In this document: positions 7,741-18,158 of the stretch, in pieces
How the letters are laid out: every line of letters starts with the position of its first letter
Numbering within the stretch: position 1 is the first letter of the stretch
From: Chitinophagales bacterium
Lineage (GTDB): Bacteria; Bacteroidota; Bacteroidia; Chitinophagales; CAIOSU01
Assembly (NCBI GenBank): GCA_040877935.1
Contig: JBBDNB010000008.1
Span: 1-64,000 of the forward strand
Direction of reading: 5' to 3'
Length of the DNA: 64,000 nt
Notes under the pieces: generated by a model
Seen by the model: only the letters and a program-made list of their open reading frames with translations
What the model was told of the DNA's origin: nothing
Databases searched by the model: none
Made by a program: the position numbers and the translations under genes

Positions 7741-9036
7741 CTAAATCCCAATATCCTGCTCAAAAGCACAATTCTCAATCAAAGCTTCTTTGCTAAGAAT
7801 AACTTTTCCAGACTCAGCTTTAATTGACTCAATTACAATACCGCCCCACTGCGCATCACAATCATTGTATAAGCGGCCTCCATTTAAAAACAAAGTAGCT
7901 CCGCTGCCAATTTTCAATTGCGCATTTTCAGGCAAATGCACATTGCCCCGTATTTCCAAATAAGCATTTGACCCCAATATTAAATCAGCATGAAGCTGTC
8001 TATTTCCATACCAAATTAAAGTGTCTGCTTCCCTAATTTTGACTTTCATTGAGGGGTTGTAATCACACCAGTCTTCTTTTACAAATTTGCGCAACTGACT
8101 GTTATTCTTATAGATATTACTGTGAATACGGCCTATCTGACAAGGAGATAATGAACACTGACAATAATTATAGTCCATCATATTGTTTGAATATCCCCCA
8201 GGGCAATCGGGACGGGTATTGGGAGAATAACAATTGTCGTTTTTTGGAGTGTCATCGCAACCGTCATTTGCATTCCAGGTATGTGCCAAGCCAAAAGTAT
8301 GTCCCAACTCATGAACAATAATGCCTATCATATCCCAACCGTTTTTTGCCCTTTTTCCTGACTTGTCATTTTTCATTACAGAATCTCTTGAAGTATGATA
8401 AGCCCCTGCTATTTTCAAATATTTAGAACTACCCACACCATTATGCTCAGCTTTATAAGTTGGTGATGCTATACTGTCGGGGTGGTGCTCCATTACAAAA
8501 ATATTCAACACCTCGTTTTTATTTTTCCCATATTGATCATACACATAGGAAGAGAACAAATTTTTACCCGTGCCCTGCTTGTTAAAATAAGCTTTAGCAG
8601 CATCTTCTTCTTCATAAACTGCAATGCCATTATCTCCCTGAACAGTATTGTCCGGAGTAATTTCAAGTTTCAAATTGATAGGAAATACAGGCGTATTATT
8701 GCCTTTGGGCAAATGCATTTTTTGATTGTGATAAAACCTGAAATTAGCAGCAGCATTTAAGGTCTGGGCAAATTTTTCCGCAGCTTCCTGACTAAAGTAT
8801 TCATTCTGAGAAGCCGCTTTAATAAAATTGTAACGCACTTTAATAATTCTTTGTGAAGTTGAATTTCGATATACTGTGTCGGGCAGATTATTTTGCCAGG
8901 AATAGAGGTTGGTGCGCGGTGCTGGAATTTGCTTTCGAATAATATATGGATCTTCCAGTGAAGAAATCAGGTAGCTTTTCAATTGGGGTGTACAAGAGAA
9001 AAGCAAAAACCAACAAAAACAAACATACTTTTGCAT
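7741..9036 (-). CDS. Exported M43 (pappalysin-like) metalloprotease
   Basis: 431 residues with a short hydrophobic leader ending FLLFSC, so probably a lipoprotein. The zinc site is HELGHTFGLAH (His242, Glu243, His246, His252), followed by the methionine-turn segment NNMMDY near residue 285, the combination used by metzincins of the M43 family. Several cysteines around it (CDDTPKNDNC, CPGG, CQCSLSPC) suit a disulfide-rich exported enzyme. The C-terminus has a short right-handed repeat-like stretch (LILGSNAYLEIRGNVHLPEN) but no T9SS sorting domain that I can see. The gene converges on panB and is divergent from the TPR lipoprotein. Substrate unknown. Confidence 0.88.
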   Translation of the reverse strand: MQKYVCFCWFLLFSCTPQLKSYLISSLEDPYIIRKQIPAPRTNLYSWQNNLPDTVYRNSTSQRIIKVRYNFIKAASQNEYFSQEAAEKFAQTLNAAANFRFYHNQKMHLPKGNNTPVFPINLKLEITPDNTVQGDNGIAVYEEEDAAKAYFNKQGTGKNLFSSYVYDQYGKNKNEVLNIFVMEHHPDSIASPTYKAEHNGVGSSKYLKIAGAYHTSRDSVMKNDKSGKRAKNGWDMIGIIVHELGHTFGLAHTWNANDGCDDTPKNDNCYSPNTRPDCPGGYSNNMMDYNYCQCSLSPCQIGRIHSNIYKNNSQLRKFVKEDWCDYNPSMKVKIREADTLIWYGNRQLHADLILGSNAYLEIRGNVHLPENAQLKIGSGATLFLNGGRLYNDCDAQWGGIVIESIKAESGKVILSKEALIENCAFEQDIGI

Positions 9037-9091
9037 TTTAGATTTATTTCTTTGAAAAAAGAACTATAATTTTAGCATAAATTTTAACACA

Positions 9092-9637
9092 ATGAAAAAA
9101 ACTGCAAACTTATCTTTAGTGCTTTTAATCTTTTTGTCTGCATGCACCGGTCCAGACAGATCAAGTTCGCTTGAAAAAGTAAAGGAAGCCGAAAGCATGC
9201 TTTTTGACAAGAACGAATCATTTAAATTTGATGAGGCACTTGCACAATCTACAATAGATGCTTATGGTAATTTTGCGGAAAATTTCCCCAAAGATTCGCT
9301 GACTCCTAATATTCTTTTTAAGAAAGCCGATCTACACCGGGCTATGAAGGATTATGAAGTGGCTATGGATATTTATAAAAAAATTGAAAACGATTATTCA
9401 GATCATAATAAAGCTCCACACAGTTTGTTTTTACAGGGATTTGTTTATGAAAATGAAATTGGCGACATGGAAAAAGCTGCCGAGCGCTACCAGGCATTTC
9501 TCGAAAAATACCCCAATCACGATTTGTCCGATGATGTAAAATTTTCTTTAGACAACCTTGGAAAATCACCTGAAGACATCATCAAGGAATTCAATAAAAA
9601 GCAAAATGCTGCTGCCATTCAAGATTCTGTCTTATAA
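9092..9637 (+). CDS. TPR lipoprotein
   Basis: 181 residues. MKKTANLSLVLLIFLSAC is a lipoprotein signal with Cys18 as the anchor. The rest is helical with tetratricopeptide-like pairs (NILFKKADLHRAMKDYEVAM, then SLFLQGFVYENEIGDMEKAA), resembling the YbgF/BamD-like periplasmic TPR proteins. It probably works as an interaction scaffold at the cell envelope. It is divergent from the protease gene, with 55 nt between starts, and precedes pyrG by 169 nt. Partner unknown. Confidence 0.8.
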   Translation: MKKTANLSLVLLIFLSACTGPDRSSSLEKVKEAESMLFDKNESFKFDEALAQSTIDAYGNFAENFPKDSLTPNILFKKADLHRAMKDYEVAMDIYKKIENDYSDHNKAPHSLFLQGFVYENEIGDMEKAAERYQAFLEKYPNHDLSDDVKFSLDNLGKSPEDIIKEFNKKQNAAAIQDSVL

Positions 9638-9764
9638 TTTATAAAACTTCAAAAAAGTATTTGCTGGGGTTCTTAAATTAATTTTCAGCTCCTGAGTTTT
9701 TAATCAAAAGCAGAAAACTTTTCAGAGATTGTTATTTGCAATAGCCCTCAAGCCAATTAATTTG

Positions 9765-9772
9765 TATCTTTG
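9765..9772 (+). promoter_or_regulatory. Candidate pyrG -7 element
   Basis: TATCTTTG matches TAnnTTTG exactly and lies 34 nt before the pyrG ATG. The nearest TTTG (9735-9738) is 26 nt away, longer than usual, so the -33 element is doubtful. Confidence 0.4.
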
Positions 9773-9806
9773 TGAAGGATACAAAATCGCATAAAATCAA
9801 TTTCCC

Positions 9807-11468
9807 ATGAGCAAGTATATTTTTGTAACCGGTGGCGTAACATCATCTCTTGGGAAAGGTATCTTCGCTGCTTCCCTCGGTAAATTATTGCAAGCCAGGG
9901 GATTAAAAGTAACCATACAAAAATTCGATCCATATATTAATGTAGATCCAGGCACCCTGAATCCCTATGAACATGGGGAATGCTATGTGACTGAAGATGG
10001 TGCCGAAACAGATTTGGATCTCGGGCATTACGAACGCTTTCTGAATATTCAAACATCTCAAGCCAATAATGTAACAACCGGCAGGGTCTATCAACATGTA
10101 ATCAATAAAGAAAGAGAAGGCGCTTACCTCGGTAAAACCGTACAAATTATCCCCCATATTACTGATGAGATCAAAAGACGTATGATGCTTTTGGGGAAAA
10201 ATGACGAATATGATGTTATCATAACCGAATTAGGAGGCACAGTAGGCGATATTGAATCCTTGCCTTATGTTGAATCACTCAGGCAATTGCGCTGGGAATT
10301 GGGTATGAAAGACTGCTTGGTCATTCACCTCACCCTTATCCCCTACTTAAGTGCAGCAAAAGAATTAAAAACAAAACCTACACAACACTCTGTCAAAGAA
10401 TTATTAAAAGACGGGGTGCAACCTGATATTCTGGTTTGCAGAACAGAACATGAGCTCACTTATGAGATTCGTTCCAAGCTGGCTAAATTCTGTAATGTCC
10501 ATATTGAATCTGTCATTCAGGCAATTGATTGCGATACTATTTATCAGGTGCCTCTTGAAATGCAAAAAGAAAATCTTGACTCTATAGTTCTTTCAAAATT
10601 ACAAATCCCTATAGAAAACGAGCCAAACCTTGATAAGTGGAAGCAATTTCTCAAGAAACTGAAACACCCTAAAACATCGATAAATATTGGTCTTATAGGT
10701 AAATATGTAGAACTTCAGGATGCCTATAAATCTATTTTGGAATCTTTTGTTCATGCAGAAGCAGAAAATGAATGTTCCATACATATTGAAAGCATACATT
10801 CAGAAGACCTTTCTCCAGGTAATCTGAAAGCTTCTCTTGGTCATTTAGATGGTATTTTGGTAGCACCTGGTTTTGGAAATCGTGGAATTGAAGGAAAGGT
10901 GCTTGCCATTCAATATGTCAGGGAAAACAATATTCCATTTTTCGGAATTTGTCTAGGTATGCAATGTGCCGTAGTGGAATATGCTCGAAATGTACTAAAA
11001 TTAGAAGACGCCAATTCATTTGAAATGGATGAAAAGTGTAAGACCCCTGTAATTCACCTGATGGAAGACCAAAAGAATATAATAAATAAAGGCGGCACCA
11101 TGCGTCTTGGGGCATTCAATTGCAAAGTTACACCCGGTACAAAAACTTTTGAAGCTTACAAAAGTGAAAACATCAGTGAAAGGCACAGGCATCGCTTTGA
11201 ATTCAACAACATGTACTTAAGTCAATTTGAAAAAAAGGGAATGCTTCCTGTAGGTGTGAATCCTGAAACAAATTTGGTGGAAATTGTAGAATTAAAAGAA
11301 CATCCCTGGTTCATCGGTGTGCAATTTCACCCTGAGCTCAAAAGCAATGTAGCCACTCCTCATCCACTTTTTGTAAAATTTGTGCAAGCGGCCATCGCCT
11401 GTAAAAATGCTAAAGCTGAAGACAAATTGGATAGCAGCAATAAAAAAAATGTGGTTTCTTATTCTTAA
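9807..11468 (+). CDS. pyrG: CTP synthase
   Basis: PyrG aminates UTP to CTP using ATP and glutamine. The 553-residue protein has the N-terminal amidoligase domain (KYIFVTGGVTSSLGKGI, FDPYINVDPGTLNPYEHGE, EDGAETDLDLGHYERF) and a C-terminal class I glutaminase domain with nucleophile Cys382 in FGICLGMQ and the His-Glu pair in QFHPELKSN. Both active sites are complete and length is normal, with a short non-conserved tail. It lies 24 nt upstream of yidC on the same strand, a common Bacteroidota arrangement, so the two are probably one transcript. Confidence 0.98.
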   Translation: MSKYIFVTGGVTSSLGKGIFAASLGKLLQARGLKVTIQKFDPYINVDPGTLNPYEHGECYVTEDGAETDLDLGHYERFLNIQTSQANNVTTGRVYQHVINKEREGAYLGKTVQIIPHITDEIKRRMMLLGKNDEYDVIITELGGTVGDIESLPYVESLRQLRWELGMKDCLVIHLTLIPYLSAAKELKTKPTQHSVKELLKDGVQPDILVCRTEHELTYEIRSKLAKFCNVHIESVIQAIDCDTIYQVPLEMQKENLDSIVLSKLQIPIENEPNLDKWKQFLKKLKHPKTSINIGLIGKYVELQDAYKSILESFVHAEAENECSIHIESIHSEDLSPGNLKASLGHLDGILVAPGFGNRGIEGKVLAIQYVRENNIPFFGICLGMQCAVVEYARNVLKLEDANSFEMDEKCKTPVIHLMEDQKNIINKGGTMRLGAFNCKVTPGTKTFEAYKSENISERHRHRFEFNNMYLSQFEKKGMLPVGVNPETNLVEIVELKEHPWFIGVQFHPELKSNVATPHPLFVKFVQAAIACKNAKAEDKLDSSNKKNVVSYS

Positions 11469-11492
11469 TTTTGCCCGCCACAAAGGCATTTA

Positions 11493-13397
11493 ATGGATAG
11501 AAATACAGTTACAGGTTTTTTGTTGATAGGTTTAATTCTCATTGCTTATACCTATTACAACCAACAGCAGGTTCAGGAACAGGTAGAAAAAGATAAACTT
11601 GAAAAAACAACTTCTCCAGTTGAAACAGATAAGAGTTCCGCATATTTAGATTCAGTAGATTCTGAAAAAGACACTTATTCTGAAAGCGAAGAAGCCCCCC
11701 ATACTGTAATCAGGGATGATGAATCAACAGTCACTGAAAGCCAAGCCAACAAGTACGGGGTATTTGCTCCATTTGCCAGCGGCACACAAAAAGATATTGA
11801 AATTGAAACTGACGAGCTGATCGTAAGGCTCAGCTCAAAAGGCGGAAGCATTAAATATGTAGAGCTGAAAAACTTTGACACCTATGATGAGCAGCCTTTA
11901 ATTCTCGCGAGCAAAGAACAAATCAATAAGAACCTGCATTTCTTTCTCAACAATAACAAAGAGATCAATACCCGGGAGCTTTATTTTGAAAGTAGTTCCG
12001 GCAATCGCAAGATCAGCGGATCTGAGACAGCAACATTGCGCTTTAAAATAGAAATTGAGCCCGGTCGCTTTATTGAGCAGGTTTATACATTTAAAGGCGA
12101 TGATTACCGCATCGATTACCAGGTCAATCTTGAAGGCATGGGTGGATTGATTGCCAATAATGCTCGCCATATCAATTTATTCTGGAAGCAGGATATTGCC
12201 CAATTAGAGAAAAGCCGGAGTACAGAAGACCGCTACAGTTATGTGTTTTACAAGATGAAAGATGGTAGTTTAGAAAGTCTATCGGAAACCTCTGATGACA
12301 ATACCTCTGTCAATGAATCCATCGAATGGATCTCTTTTAAACAACAATTTTTTAACAGTACGCTGATCAGCGAAAAAGGATTTTTCAATGCCACTTTAAA
12401 ATCAGATAGAAAAGAAGAAGAGACCGACCCCTTGCTGAAAACCATGCAGGCCTCACTTACCTTGCCTTTTGAAGGCACAGGCAAACAATCTTTTAATCTG
12501 ACATACCTCTATAGTCCAAATGATTTTAAACTGCTGAAAAAATATGGCAATGACCTGGAAGAGATTGTGCAGCTCGGGCCTAATTTTTCGCTTTTCGCAT
12601 GGATTGGGCTTGTCAATCGCTATACCATTATTCCAATTTTCGATTTCCTCGGTAGATTCATCGGCAATTATGGACTGATCATTTTCCTGCTCACCCTTTT
12701 GATTAAAATGGTGCTATTCCCGCTGACTTATAAATCCTATAAGTCAATGGCTATGATGAAAGTACTAAAGCCGGAATTAGATGAATTAAAAGAAAAATAC
12801 AAAAATGACCAGCAAAGGCAAGGTACTGAACAATGGAAATTGTATCAAAAAGCAGGGGTGTCTCCGTTGGGTGGTTGTTTGCCAATGGTATTACAAATGC
12901 CTTTTCTTATTGGCATGTACTATTTCTTTCCTTCTTCCATAGAATTAAGGCATGAAGCGTTCCTTTGGGCAAGTGATCTCTCCACATATGACTCTATTTA
13001 CGATCTGCCATTTAACATCCCATTTTACGGTGACCACGTAAGTTTATTCACCTTACTGATGACTGTTACCTCTATTCTCTATGCCGTATCCAATGCCCAA
13101 ATGTCGGCAGGAGGAAACAATATGCCGGGCATGAAATATATGCCCTATATCTTCCCTGTAATGCTTCTTGGGATTTTCAATAATTTCCCTGCTGCATTGA
13201 CTTATTACTACTTTCTTTCCAACCTGATCAGCTATGCACAACAGTATTTTATCAAAAAATTTGTGATAGATGACGATAAATTGCTGGAACAGATTAAGAA
13301 AAACAAAAAGAAACCTGTAAAGAAGAATACCTTTCAGAAGAAATTAGAAGAAATGGCCAAACAACAGCAGCAAAAACAAAAAACAAAAAAGAAATAA
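11493..13397 (+). CDS. yidC: Membrane protein insertase YidC
   Basis: YidC inserts and folds inner-membrane proteins, alone or with SecYEG. Residues about 5-20 (TGFLLIGLILIAYTYYN) are the first membrane helix; about 80-350 is the periplasmic beta domain; about 365-600 holds the conserved five-helix core (NYGLIIFLLTLLIKMVLFPL, YQKAGVSPLGGCLPM, PAALTYYYFLSNLISYAQQY). The substrate-groove basic residue is Lys here (TLLIKM) where many homologues have Arg. The tail is very Lys/Gln-rich, fitting ribosome contact. It follows pyrG closely. Confidence 0.97.
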   Translation: MDRNTVTGFLLIGLILIAYTYYNQQQVQEQVEKDKLEKTTSPVETDKSSAYLDSVDSEKDTYSESEEAPHTVIRDDESTVTESQANKYGVFAPFASGTQKDIEIETDELIVRLSSKGGSIKYVELKNFDTYDEQPLILASKEQINKNLHFFLNNNKEINTRELYFESSSGNRKISGSETATLRFKIEIEPGRFIEQVYTFKGDDYRIDYQVNLEGMGGLIANNARHINLFWKQDIAQLEKSRSTEDRYSYVFYKMKDGSLESLSETSDDNTSVNESIEWISFKQQFFNSTLISEKGFFNATLKSDRKEEETDPLLKTMQASLTLPFEGTGKQSFNLTYLYSPNDFKLLKKYGNDLEEIVQLGPNFSLFAWIGLVNRYTIIPIFDFLGRFIGNYGLIIFLLTLLIKMVLFPLTYKSYKSMAMMKVLKPELDELKEKYKNDQQRQGTEQWKLYQKAGVSPLGGCLPMVLQMPFLIGMYYFFPSSIELRHEAFLWASDLSTYDSIYDLPFNIPFYGDHVSLFTLLMTVTSILYAVSNAQMSAGGNNMPGMKYMPYIFPVMLLGIFNNFPAALTYYYFLSNLISYAQQYFIKKFVIDDDKLLEQIKKNKKKPVKKNTFQKKLEEMAKQQQQKQKTKKK

Positions 13398-13530
13398 AAT
13401 TTCAGGACAGGTATTATAACACAAAACAAGTCCACTGGTCACAATGCAAAGCCCACATTTTGTTAAGTAAGTATGAAGCTGTATTTTTGGTACTTTCTAT
13501 TTTTCCAATAAACACAAACAAAACAACTTT

Positions 13531-16500
13531 ATGAAAAGCTTAAACTTAACATTGCTCTTAATCCTGAGCGGATTATTTGCTGTTTATGCTCAAAATTACG
13601 TAGCTGTTGGACTAAATTCGGAAAGACAATGTACTGATGACTTGAGCAATCAGACACTTGTTCCTTTTTCTGAAACTCATTTAGCCACACTTCAAAATTA
13701 CCAGAGCAGTACTCAAAACAATAATGCTGGCTCAAGAGCTGTCACAACTGTACCTATTGGTACTGCGGGCAATCTATTCACAATTATTGATGGCACTGTA
13801 AACAGTCTGGCTGCAAATAATGATCTTGGTACTGTAGCTTTCATTCACAGAACTGACCCAAGTGTACATGCAGGTAATAATGTTGGACAATATCGCTACG
13901 ATGTATCTGTTGACGAAGGTCAAACCTGGACAATTGATCATGGACTACTGAATCCTTCTGGAAATCAGCTGACACTTGCAGGAAGATTTCCTCAAGCTGT
14001 TATTCACAATCCACTTGGCAATACCAATTCTGATAATGCTTTCCTTTCGTATCAGGGAACATGGTTGCCTTTTGACCAAAATGGTACCTGGGACGGACTT
14101 TTTGGAGGAGTAGCAAGATTGGATAATGATCCGGCTACTTTTACTGAAAATGTTTACACTCCAAATAACAGCGATGTAAGTGTTGCTTCAGGACTTTGCA
14201 ATGGCGTTCAAAATGTATTCTGGTCTGTTGCATTTGCCTCTGAAGAAGGCGCTGCATTTGATGCTGACAGTGTAATACTTTACAAAGGAACTTTTAACTC
14301 TGTCACAAATGATGTTGACTGGGCAGTAGATCGCTACTTTGTCCCCGGTTTTGATCAGGGTTTTGACGGAGATACATATGCCGCAGGGTTAAACATGGCT
14401 TTTGATCCAACTGGTCAATTTGGTTGGGTAGTTATGTTAAGTGATGTTACCCCTGGTGGAGTAAACACTCTAAATCCTGTAGTATATAAAACTGTAAATG
14501 GCGGCCAAAGTTGGACAGGTCCAGAAACAGTTGATTTGGCTGGTTTTCAATATGTAGTTGACAGTTTATCTCAACCCGGGGATGTTCCAACAACAGCTTT
14601 CGATTGCGATATTGTAGTTGACAAATATGGCAATCCGCATATAGCAGTTGTCGTTGGTTCATCTTCAGATTATGCAATCACCACCAATCAAGCGGGATCA
14701 AATGTTGGCATCTTAGCGCTTTACGATATTACTTTTAACAAAAACTCAAGCTGTGGTTGGGAAGCTGTATTTGTTGCTGATATGGAAACTTTCCGTGGAC
14801 AAATCACTTCAGGAGTATCTGAAGACAACAGACCACAAGCTTCTTTAAGCCCCGATGGCTCTAAAGTGTTTATCAGCTGGTTAGATTCAGATCCACAATT
14901 TACAGGTGGATCAAATGAAATCCCTGATTTTCATGTAAGAGGATTTGATATTGACAATGGCCTCGCTACTACAATTGATAACTGGACAGAAGGTGACCCT
15001 ATTTGGGGCGGTGGTGCTTTATTTGGCACTATGTCGCAAGATGCACTTGAAACAAATCCCAATACTTACAACCTACCGGTTGTTTTTACCAGGATAAACC
15101 CATCCGGAAGCGATGCCGATCCAGCTTCATTTCACTATGTTAAGGATATAATTTACACTGATGCAGACTTTATAATTGATTATAAAGCTCCTCAAATTAC
15201 GATGAATGGCAGTAACCCTATGACTATAGTTTCAGGTGATCCATTTAATGATCCGGGAGTAACGGCTATTGACAATGAAGATGGGCCACTTAGCGGAGGA
15301 AGCATTACTACTATTGACAGTGTTGACAACAATACTGTTGGGAGTTATACTGTGACTTATTGGGCTGAAGATGCAGCAGGTAATGTTTCTTGTGAGCTTG
15401 TAAGAACAGTAAATGTTGAACCAGCTGCTGACAATACCCCACCAGTTATTACTTTAATAGGCAATGATACCATAACTGTTGAATCTTGTGAATTCTTTGT
15501 AGATCCGGGAGCTACTGCTTCAGATAATGTAGATGGAGATATCACAGCAAACATCCAAGTTACTTCAAATGTTGATACAGGTGTCGTAGGCACCTACACC
15601 ATTGAATATGATGTGACAGATGGAGCAGGAAATGCTGCGACTACTGAAACTCGAGTAGTAGAAATAGTCACTTCACCACCAACAATTACACTTAACGGAG
15701 CTTCAACAATACAGACTGAAGTTTGTCTTGGTTTTAATGATCCGGGAGCTATAGCTACAGATGCTTGTGGCCCAATTACTGTTAATGTTACATCTGTTCC
15801 ACCCTTTAATATTGATTCTTTAGGAACATATACATTTACTTATACTGCTGATGATGGAGTAAATCCTCCTGAAACAGAAACAAGAACAGTAGAAGTAACG
15901 GCTGATGCAACCGGTCCGGATTTCACTTTATTTGGTGACAATCCAGATTTGGCATACCTCGGTGAATCTTATAATGATCCGGGAGTTCTTGCAGAAGATT
16001 GTGTAGATGGTGCTTTAAGTGTTGATACTACAACTACTGCAAATACAACTGCCAGGGATACTGTAGATGTAGTTTATGAAGCTACTGATGGAAGTGGAAA
16101 TACTTCTACAACTACCAGAACCGTATATGTAAATACTGAGCCCGATCCTGATTTCTCATTTCAACCAGAAGGATCACAAGTCGGAAGGATCGAATTTACG
16201 GATGAATCAAGGTATAATCCTACAAGTTGGGTATGGACCAGTGATGCGCCAAATTTTGGAACAAAAACCAATCAAAACCCAACTTTTAATTTTCCTGAAA
16301 ACGGTATTTTTGAAGTTTGTTTAGAAGTTGGTAATGAATGGAACGCACGTTTTAATGTGCCTAAAAAACAGTTTTGCCAAGATGTAGAAATAGTAGGTGT
16401 TGGAATTAACGAAATTGAACTGAATGAAATTTTCAATCTTTATCCTAACCCGACTGAAGCCATTGTGAATATCAATTACTCCAGCTCTGAAATTAAAAAC

Positions 16501-16680
16501 CTGAATATTTCAGTGTTCAATTTGGTTGGAAAAGAAATATTAAATCAAAACTTTAGTCAAGCACCAAGTGCTGCTAATATTGAACTTGATCTGTCCGGAA
16601 ATGCTGATGGAATTTATTTAGTTCGCATTCAAACAGATAAAGGAGTAATCACAAAACGTGTAAACCTTTTCAATAAATAA
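13531..16680 (+). CDS. T9SS-exported multidomain protein with DUF5011/HYR-like repeats
   Basis: 1049 residues with an N-terminal Sec signal (LNLTLLLILSGLFAVYAQ). Residues about 60-545 form a large domain I do not recognise, with WSVAF and repeated DxDG-like turns suggesting a beta-propeller-like exposed fold. Four tandem Ig-like DUF5011 domains follow (about 553-635, 641-720, 725-800 and 805-885), each opening near ITLxG and containing DPG(A/V)xAxD. A PKD-like domain (about 885-965) and a type A T9SS sorting domain (NLYPNPTEAIVNINYSS ... GIYLVRIQTDKGVITKRVNL) close it. The protein is thus secreted through the outer membrane and probably surface-attached. A strong terminator follows. Confidence 0.9.
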   Translation: MKSLNLTLLLILSGLFAVYAQNYVAVGLNSERQCTDDLSNQTLVPFSETHLATLQNYQSSTQNNNAGSRAVTTVPIGTAGNLFTIIDGTVNSLAANNDLGTVAFIHRTDPSVHAGNNVGQYRYDVSVDEGQTWTIDHGLLNPSGNQLTLAGRFPQAVIHNPLGNTNSDNAFLSYQGTWLPFDQNGTWDGLFGGVARLDNDPATFTENVYTPNNSDVSVASGLCNGVQNVFWSVAFASEEGAAFDADSVILYKGTFNSVTNDVDWAVDRYFVPGFDQGFDGDTYAAGLNMAFDPTGQFGWVVMLSDVTPGGVNTLNPVVYKTVNGGQSWTGPETVDLAGFQYVVDSLSQPGDVPTTAFDCDIVVDKYGNPHIAVVVGSSSDYAITTNQAGSNVGILALYDITFNKNSSCGWEAVFVADMETFRGQITSGVSEDNRPQASLSPDGSKVFISWLDSDPQFTGGSNEIPDFHVRGFDIDNGLATTIDNWTEGDPIWGGGALFGTMSQDALETNPNTYNLPVVFTRINPSGSDADPASFHYVKDIIYTDADFIIDYKAPQITMNGSNPMTIVSGDPFNDPGVTAIDNEDGPLSGGSITTIDSVDNNTVGSYTVTYWAEDAAGNVSCELVRTVNVEPAADNTPPVITLIGNDTITVESCEFFVDPGATASDNVDGDITANIQVTSNVDTGVVGTYTIEYDVTDGAGNAATTETRVVEIVTSPPTITLNGASTIQTEVCLGFNDPGAIATDACGPITVNVTSVPPFNIDSLGTYTFTYTADDGVNPPETETRTVEVTADATGPDFTLFGDNPDLAYLGESYNDPGVLAEDCVDGALSVDTTTTANTTARDTVDVVYEATDGSGNTSTTTRTVYVNTEPDPDFSFQPEGSQVGRIEFTDESRYNPTSWVWTSDAPNFGTKTNQNPTFNFPENGIFEVCLEVGNEWNARFNVPKKQFCQDVEIVGVGINEIELNEIFNLYPNPTEAIVNINYSSSEIKNLNISVFNLVGKEILNQNFSQAPSAANIELDLSGNADGIYLVRIQTDKGVITKRVNLFNK

Positions 16681-16700
16681 TATCAAAGCTGCTTGAATTT

Positions 16701-16735
16701 AAAAAGGGCTGTCTCAGTTTGAGGCAGCCCTTTTC
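16701..16735 (+). terminator. Rho-independent terminator
   Basis: AAAAGGGCTGtCTC, loop AGTTT, and GAGgCAGCCCTTTT form a strong stem with a U-rich 3' side, 20 nt after the stop of the T9SS-exported protein. The symmetrical A/T flanks may let it work in both directions. Confidence 0.9.
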
Positions 16736-16863
16736 ATTTGCTTATTTTTTTATTTTGTCATTTATATGTTTACCCTTTATAGCCAAGCCTTCTTGTATGC
16801 ATGTTGATATTTATATCCATACTGGTTTAGGATTATAAATTTCAATTTGATATTTTAGAAGAG

Positions 16864-18144
16864 ATGAAGATTTCTCGAAAGGCATTTTTAAGAACAGGTA
16901 TATTTGCTTCTGCCGCATTTGGCTTGAGCAGATTAAACACACTTAGTGCTCCCGCATCCTTTCCTGCTCTGAATTTATCCAATTCAGTAACCGATGCCAA
17001 TGACGAGTCGTTTTGGAAAGAAATTCGCGCGCAGTTTTGCACATCTACCAACCTTATTAACCTGAATAATGCCGCTTTAAGCCCACAACCAGTTGTAGTC
17101 CAACAAGAGCATTACAGAAATGATCAGTACAGCAATGAAGGCCCAAGCTATTTTATGTGGGAAAAACTTGACAGCCAGAGAGAAAACCTTAGGAATAAAC
17201 TTGCAATAATTGCTGGTTGTGAAGCAAATGAAATAGCCATTAGCAGAAATGCTACTGAAGCATTGAACAGCATAATTTATGGTATTGATTTAAAAAGAGG
17301 GGATGAAGTAGTGCTCTCCGATATGGACTATCCATTTATGATAAATGCATGGAAGCAAAGAGCTCAGAGAGAAGGAATACAGCTCAAATTTGTAGCACTT
17401 AATAGCCCAGAAAAATCAGATAGGGATATTATAAAAAAGTATAAAACTGCCATCAGTCCAAATACCAAAGTGCTGCACCTAACCCACATGATCAATTGGA
17501 ACGGGCAAATTCTTCCGGTAGAAAAGCTGGTGAAAATGGCACATAAATATGGATGCAAAGTAATTGTAGATGCGGCACACAGCTTTGGGCATCTGCCCCA
17601 CAGCATTAGAAAGTTGAATGCTGATTATTATGCTGCATCACTTCACAAATGGATGTGTAGCCCTTTTGGCACAGGTCTCCTCCACATTAAAAAAGAAAAT
17701 ATTTCCAATACTTGGCCGCTGCACTCTGCTTATGATCCTAAAAGTGATGATATTAGAAAATTTGAATTCCTGGGCTCACGTTCATTTGCGGCAGAAATGA
17801 CTATTGCCAAAGCACTTGAATTTCATGAACAAATTGGGACAGAAATAAAATACAAACGGCTTTCCCTGCTTAAAAATTACTGGATAGATCAAGTCAGCGA
17901 TTTAAAGGACTTTGAATTGAAATCCCCAGCATGTTCCATGTATGAAGGGGGTGCTATTGCAGCATTCAGTTTAAAAAATGTTTCTGTCGACACCATAGTA
18001 GAGCAACTCATCAAAAAATATAAGATTCATGTTGGAAAAGTAAATCTGCCAAATTTGAAGGCTGTAAGAATCTCACCCCATATCTACACCAGCAAAAAGG
18101 AATTGGATATCTTAGCAAAAGCAATTAAAGAACTGCACGTTTAA
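16864..18144 (+). CDS. Exported PLP-dependent class V aminotransferase (isopenicillin N epimerase-like)
   Basis: 426 residues. The fold and motifs are those of class V aminotransferases such as cysteine desulfurase and isopenicillin N epimerase: TEALNSIIYGI, VDAAHSFGHLP (cofactor-binding Asp) and SLHKWMCSPFGTGLL with Schiff-base Lys262. The N-terminus ISRKAFLRTGIFASAAFGLS resembles a Tat signal with Lys in place of the second Arg, so the folded holoenzyme is probably exported. No cysteine-containing desulfurase loop is evident, which argues against IscS-like function. The next gene starts 14 nt downstream. Substrate unknown. Confidence 0.85.
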   Translation: MKISRKAFLRTGIFASAAFGLSRLNTLSAPASFPALNLSNSVTDANDESFWKEIRAQFCTSTNLINLNNAALSPQPVVVQQEHYRNDQYSNEGPSYFMWEKLDSQRENLRNKLAIIAGCEANEIAISRNATEALNSIIYGIDLKRGDEVVLSDMDYPFMINAWKQRAQREGIQLKFVALNSPEKSDRDIIKKYKTAISPNTKVLHLTHMINWNGQILPVEKLVKMAHKYGCKVIVDAAHSFGHLPHSIRKLNADYYAASLHKWMCSPFGTGLLHIKKENISNTWPLHSAYDPKSDDIRKFEFLGSRSFAAEMTIAKALEFHEQIGTEIKYKRLSLLKNYWIDQVSDLKDFELKSPACSMYEGGAIAAFSLKNVSVDTIVEQLIKKYKIHVGKVNLPNLKAVRISPHIYTSKKELDILAKAIKELHV

Positions 18145-18158
18145 ACTATACGATTAGA

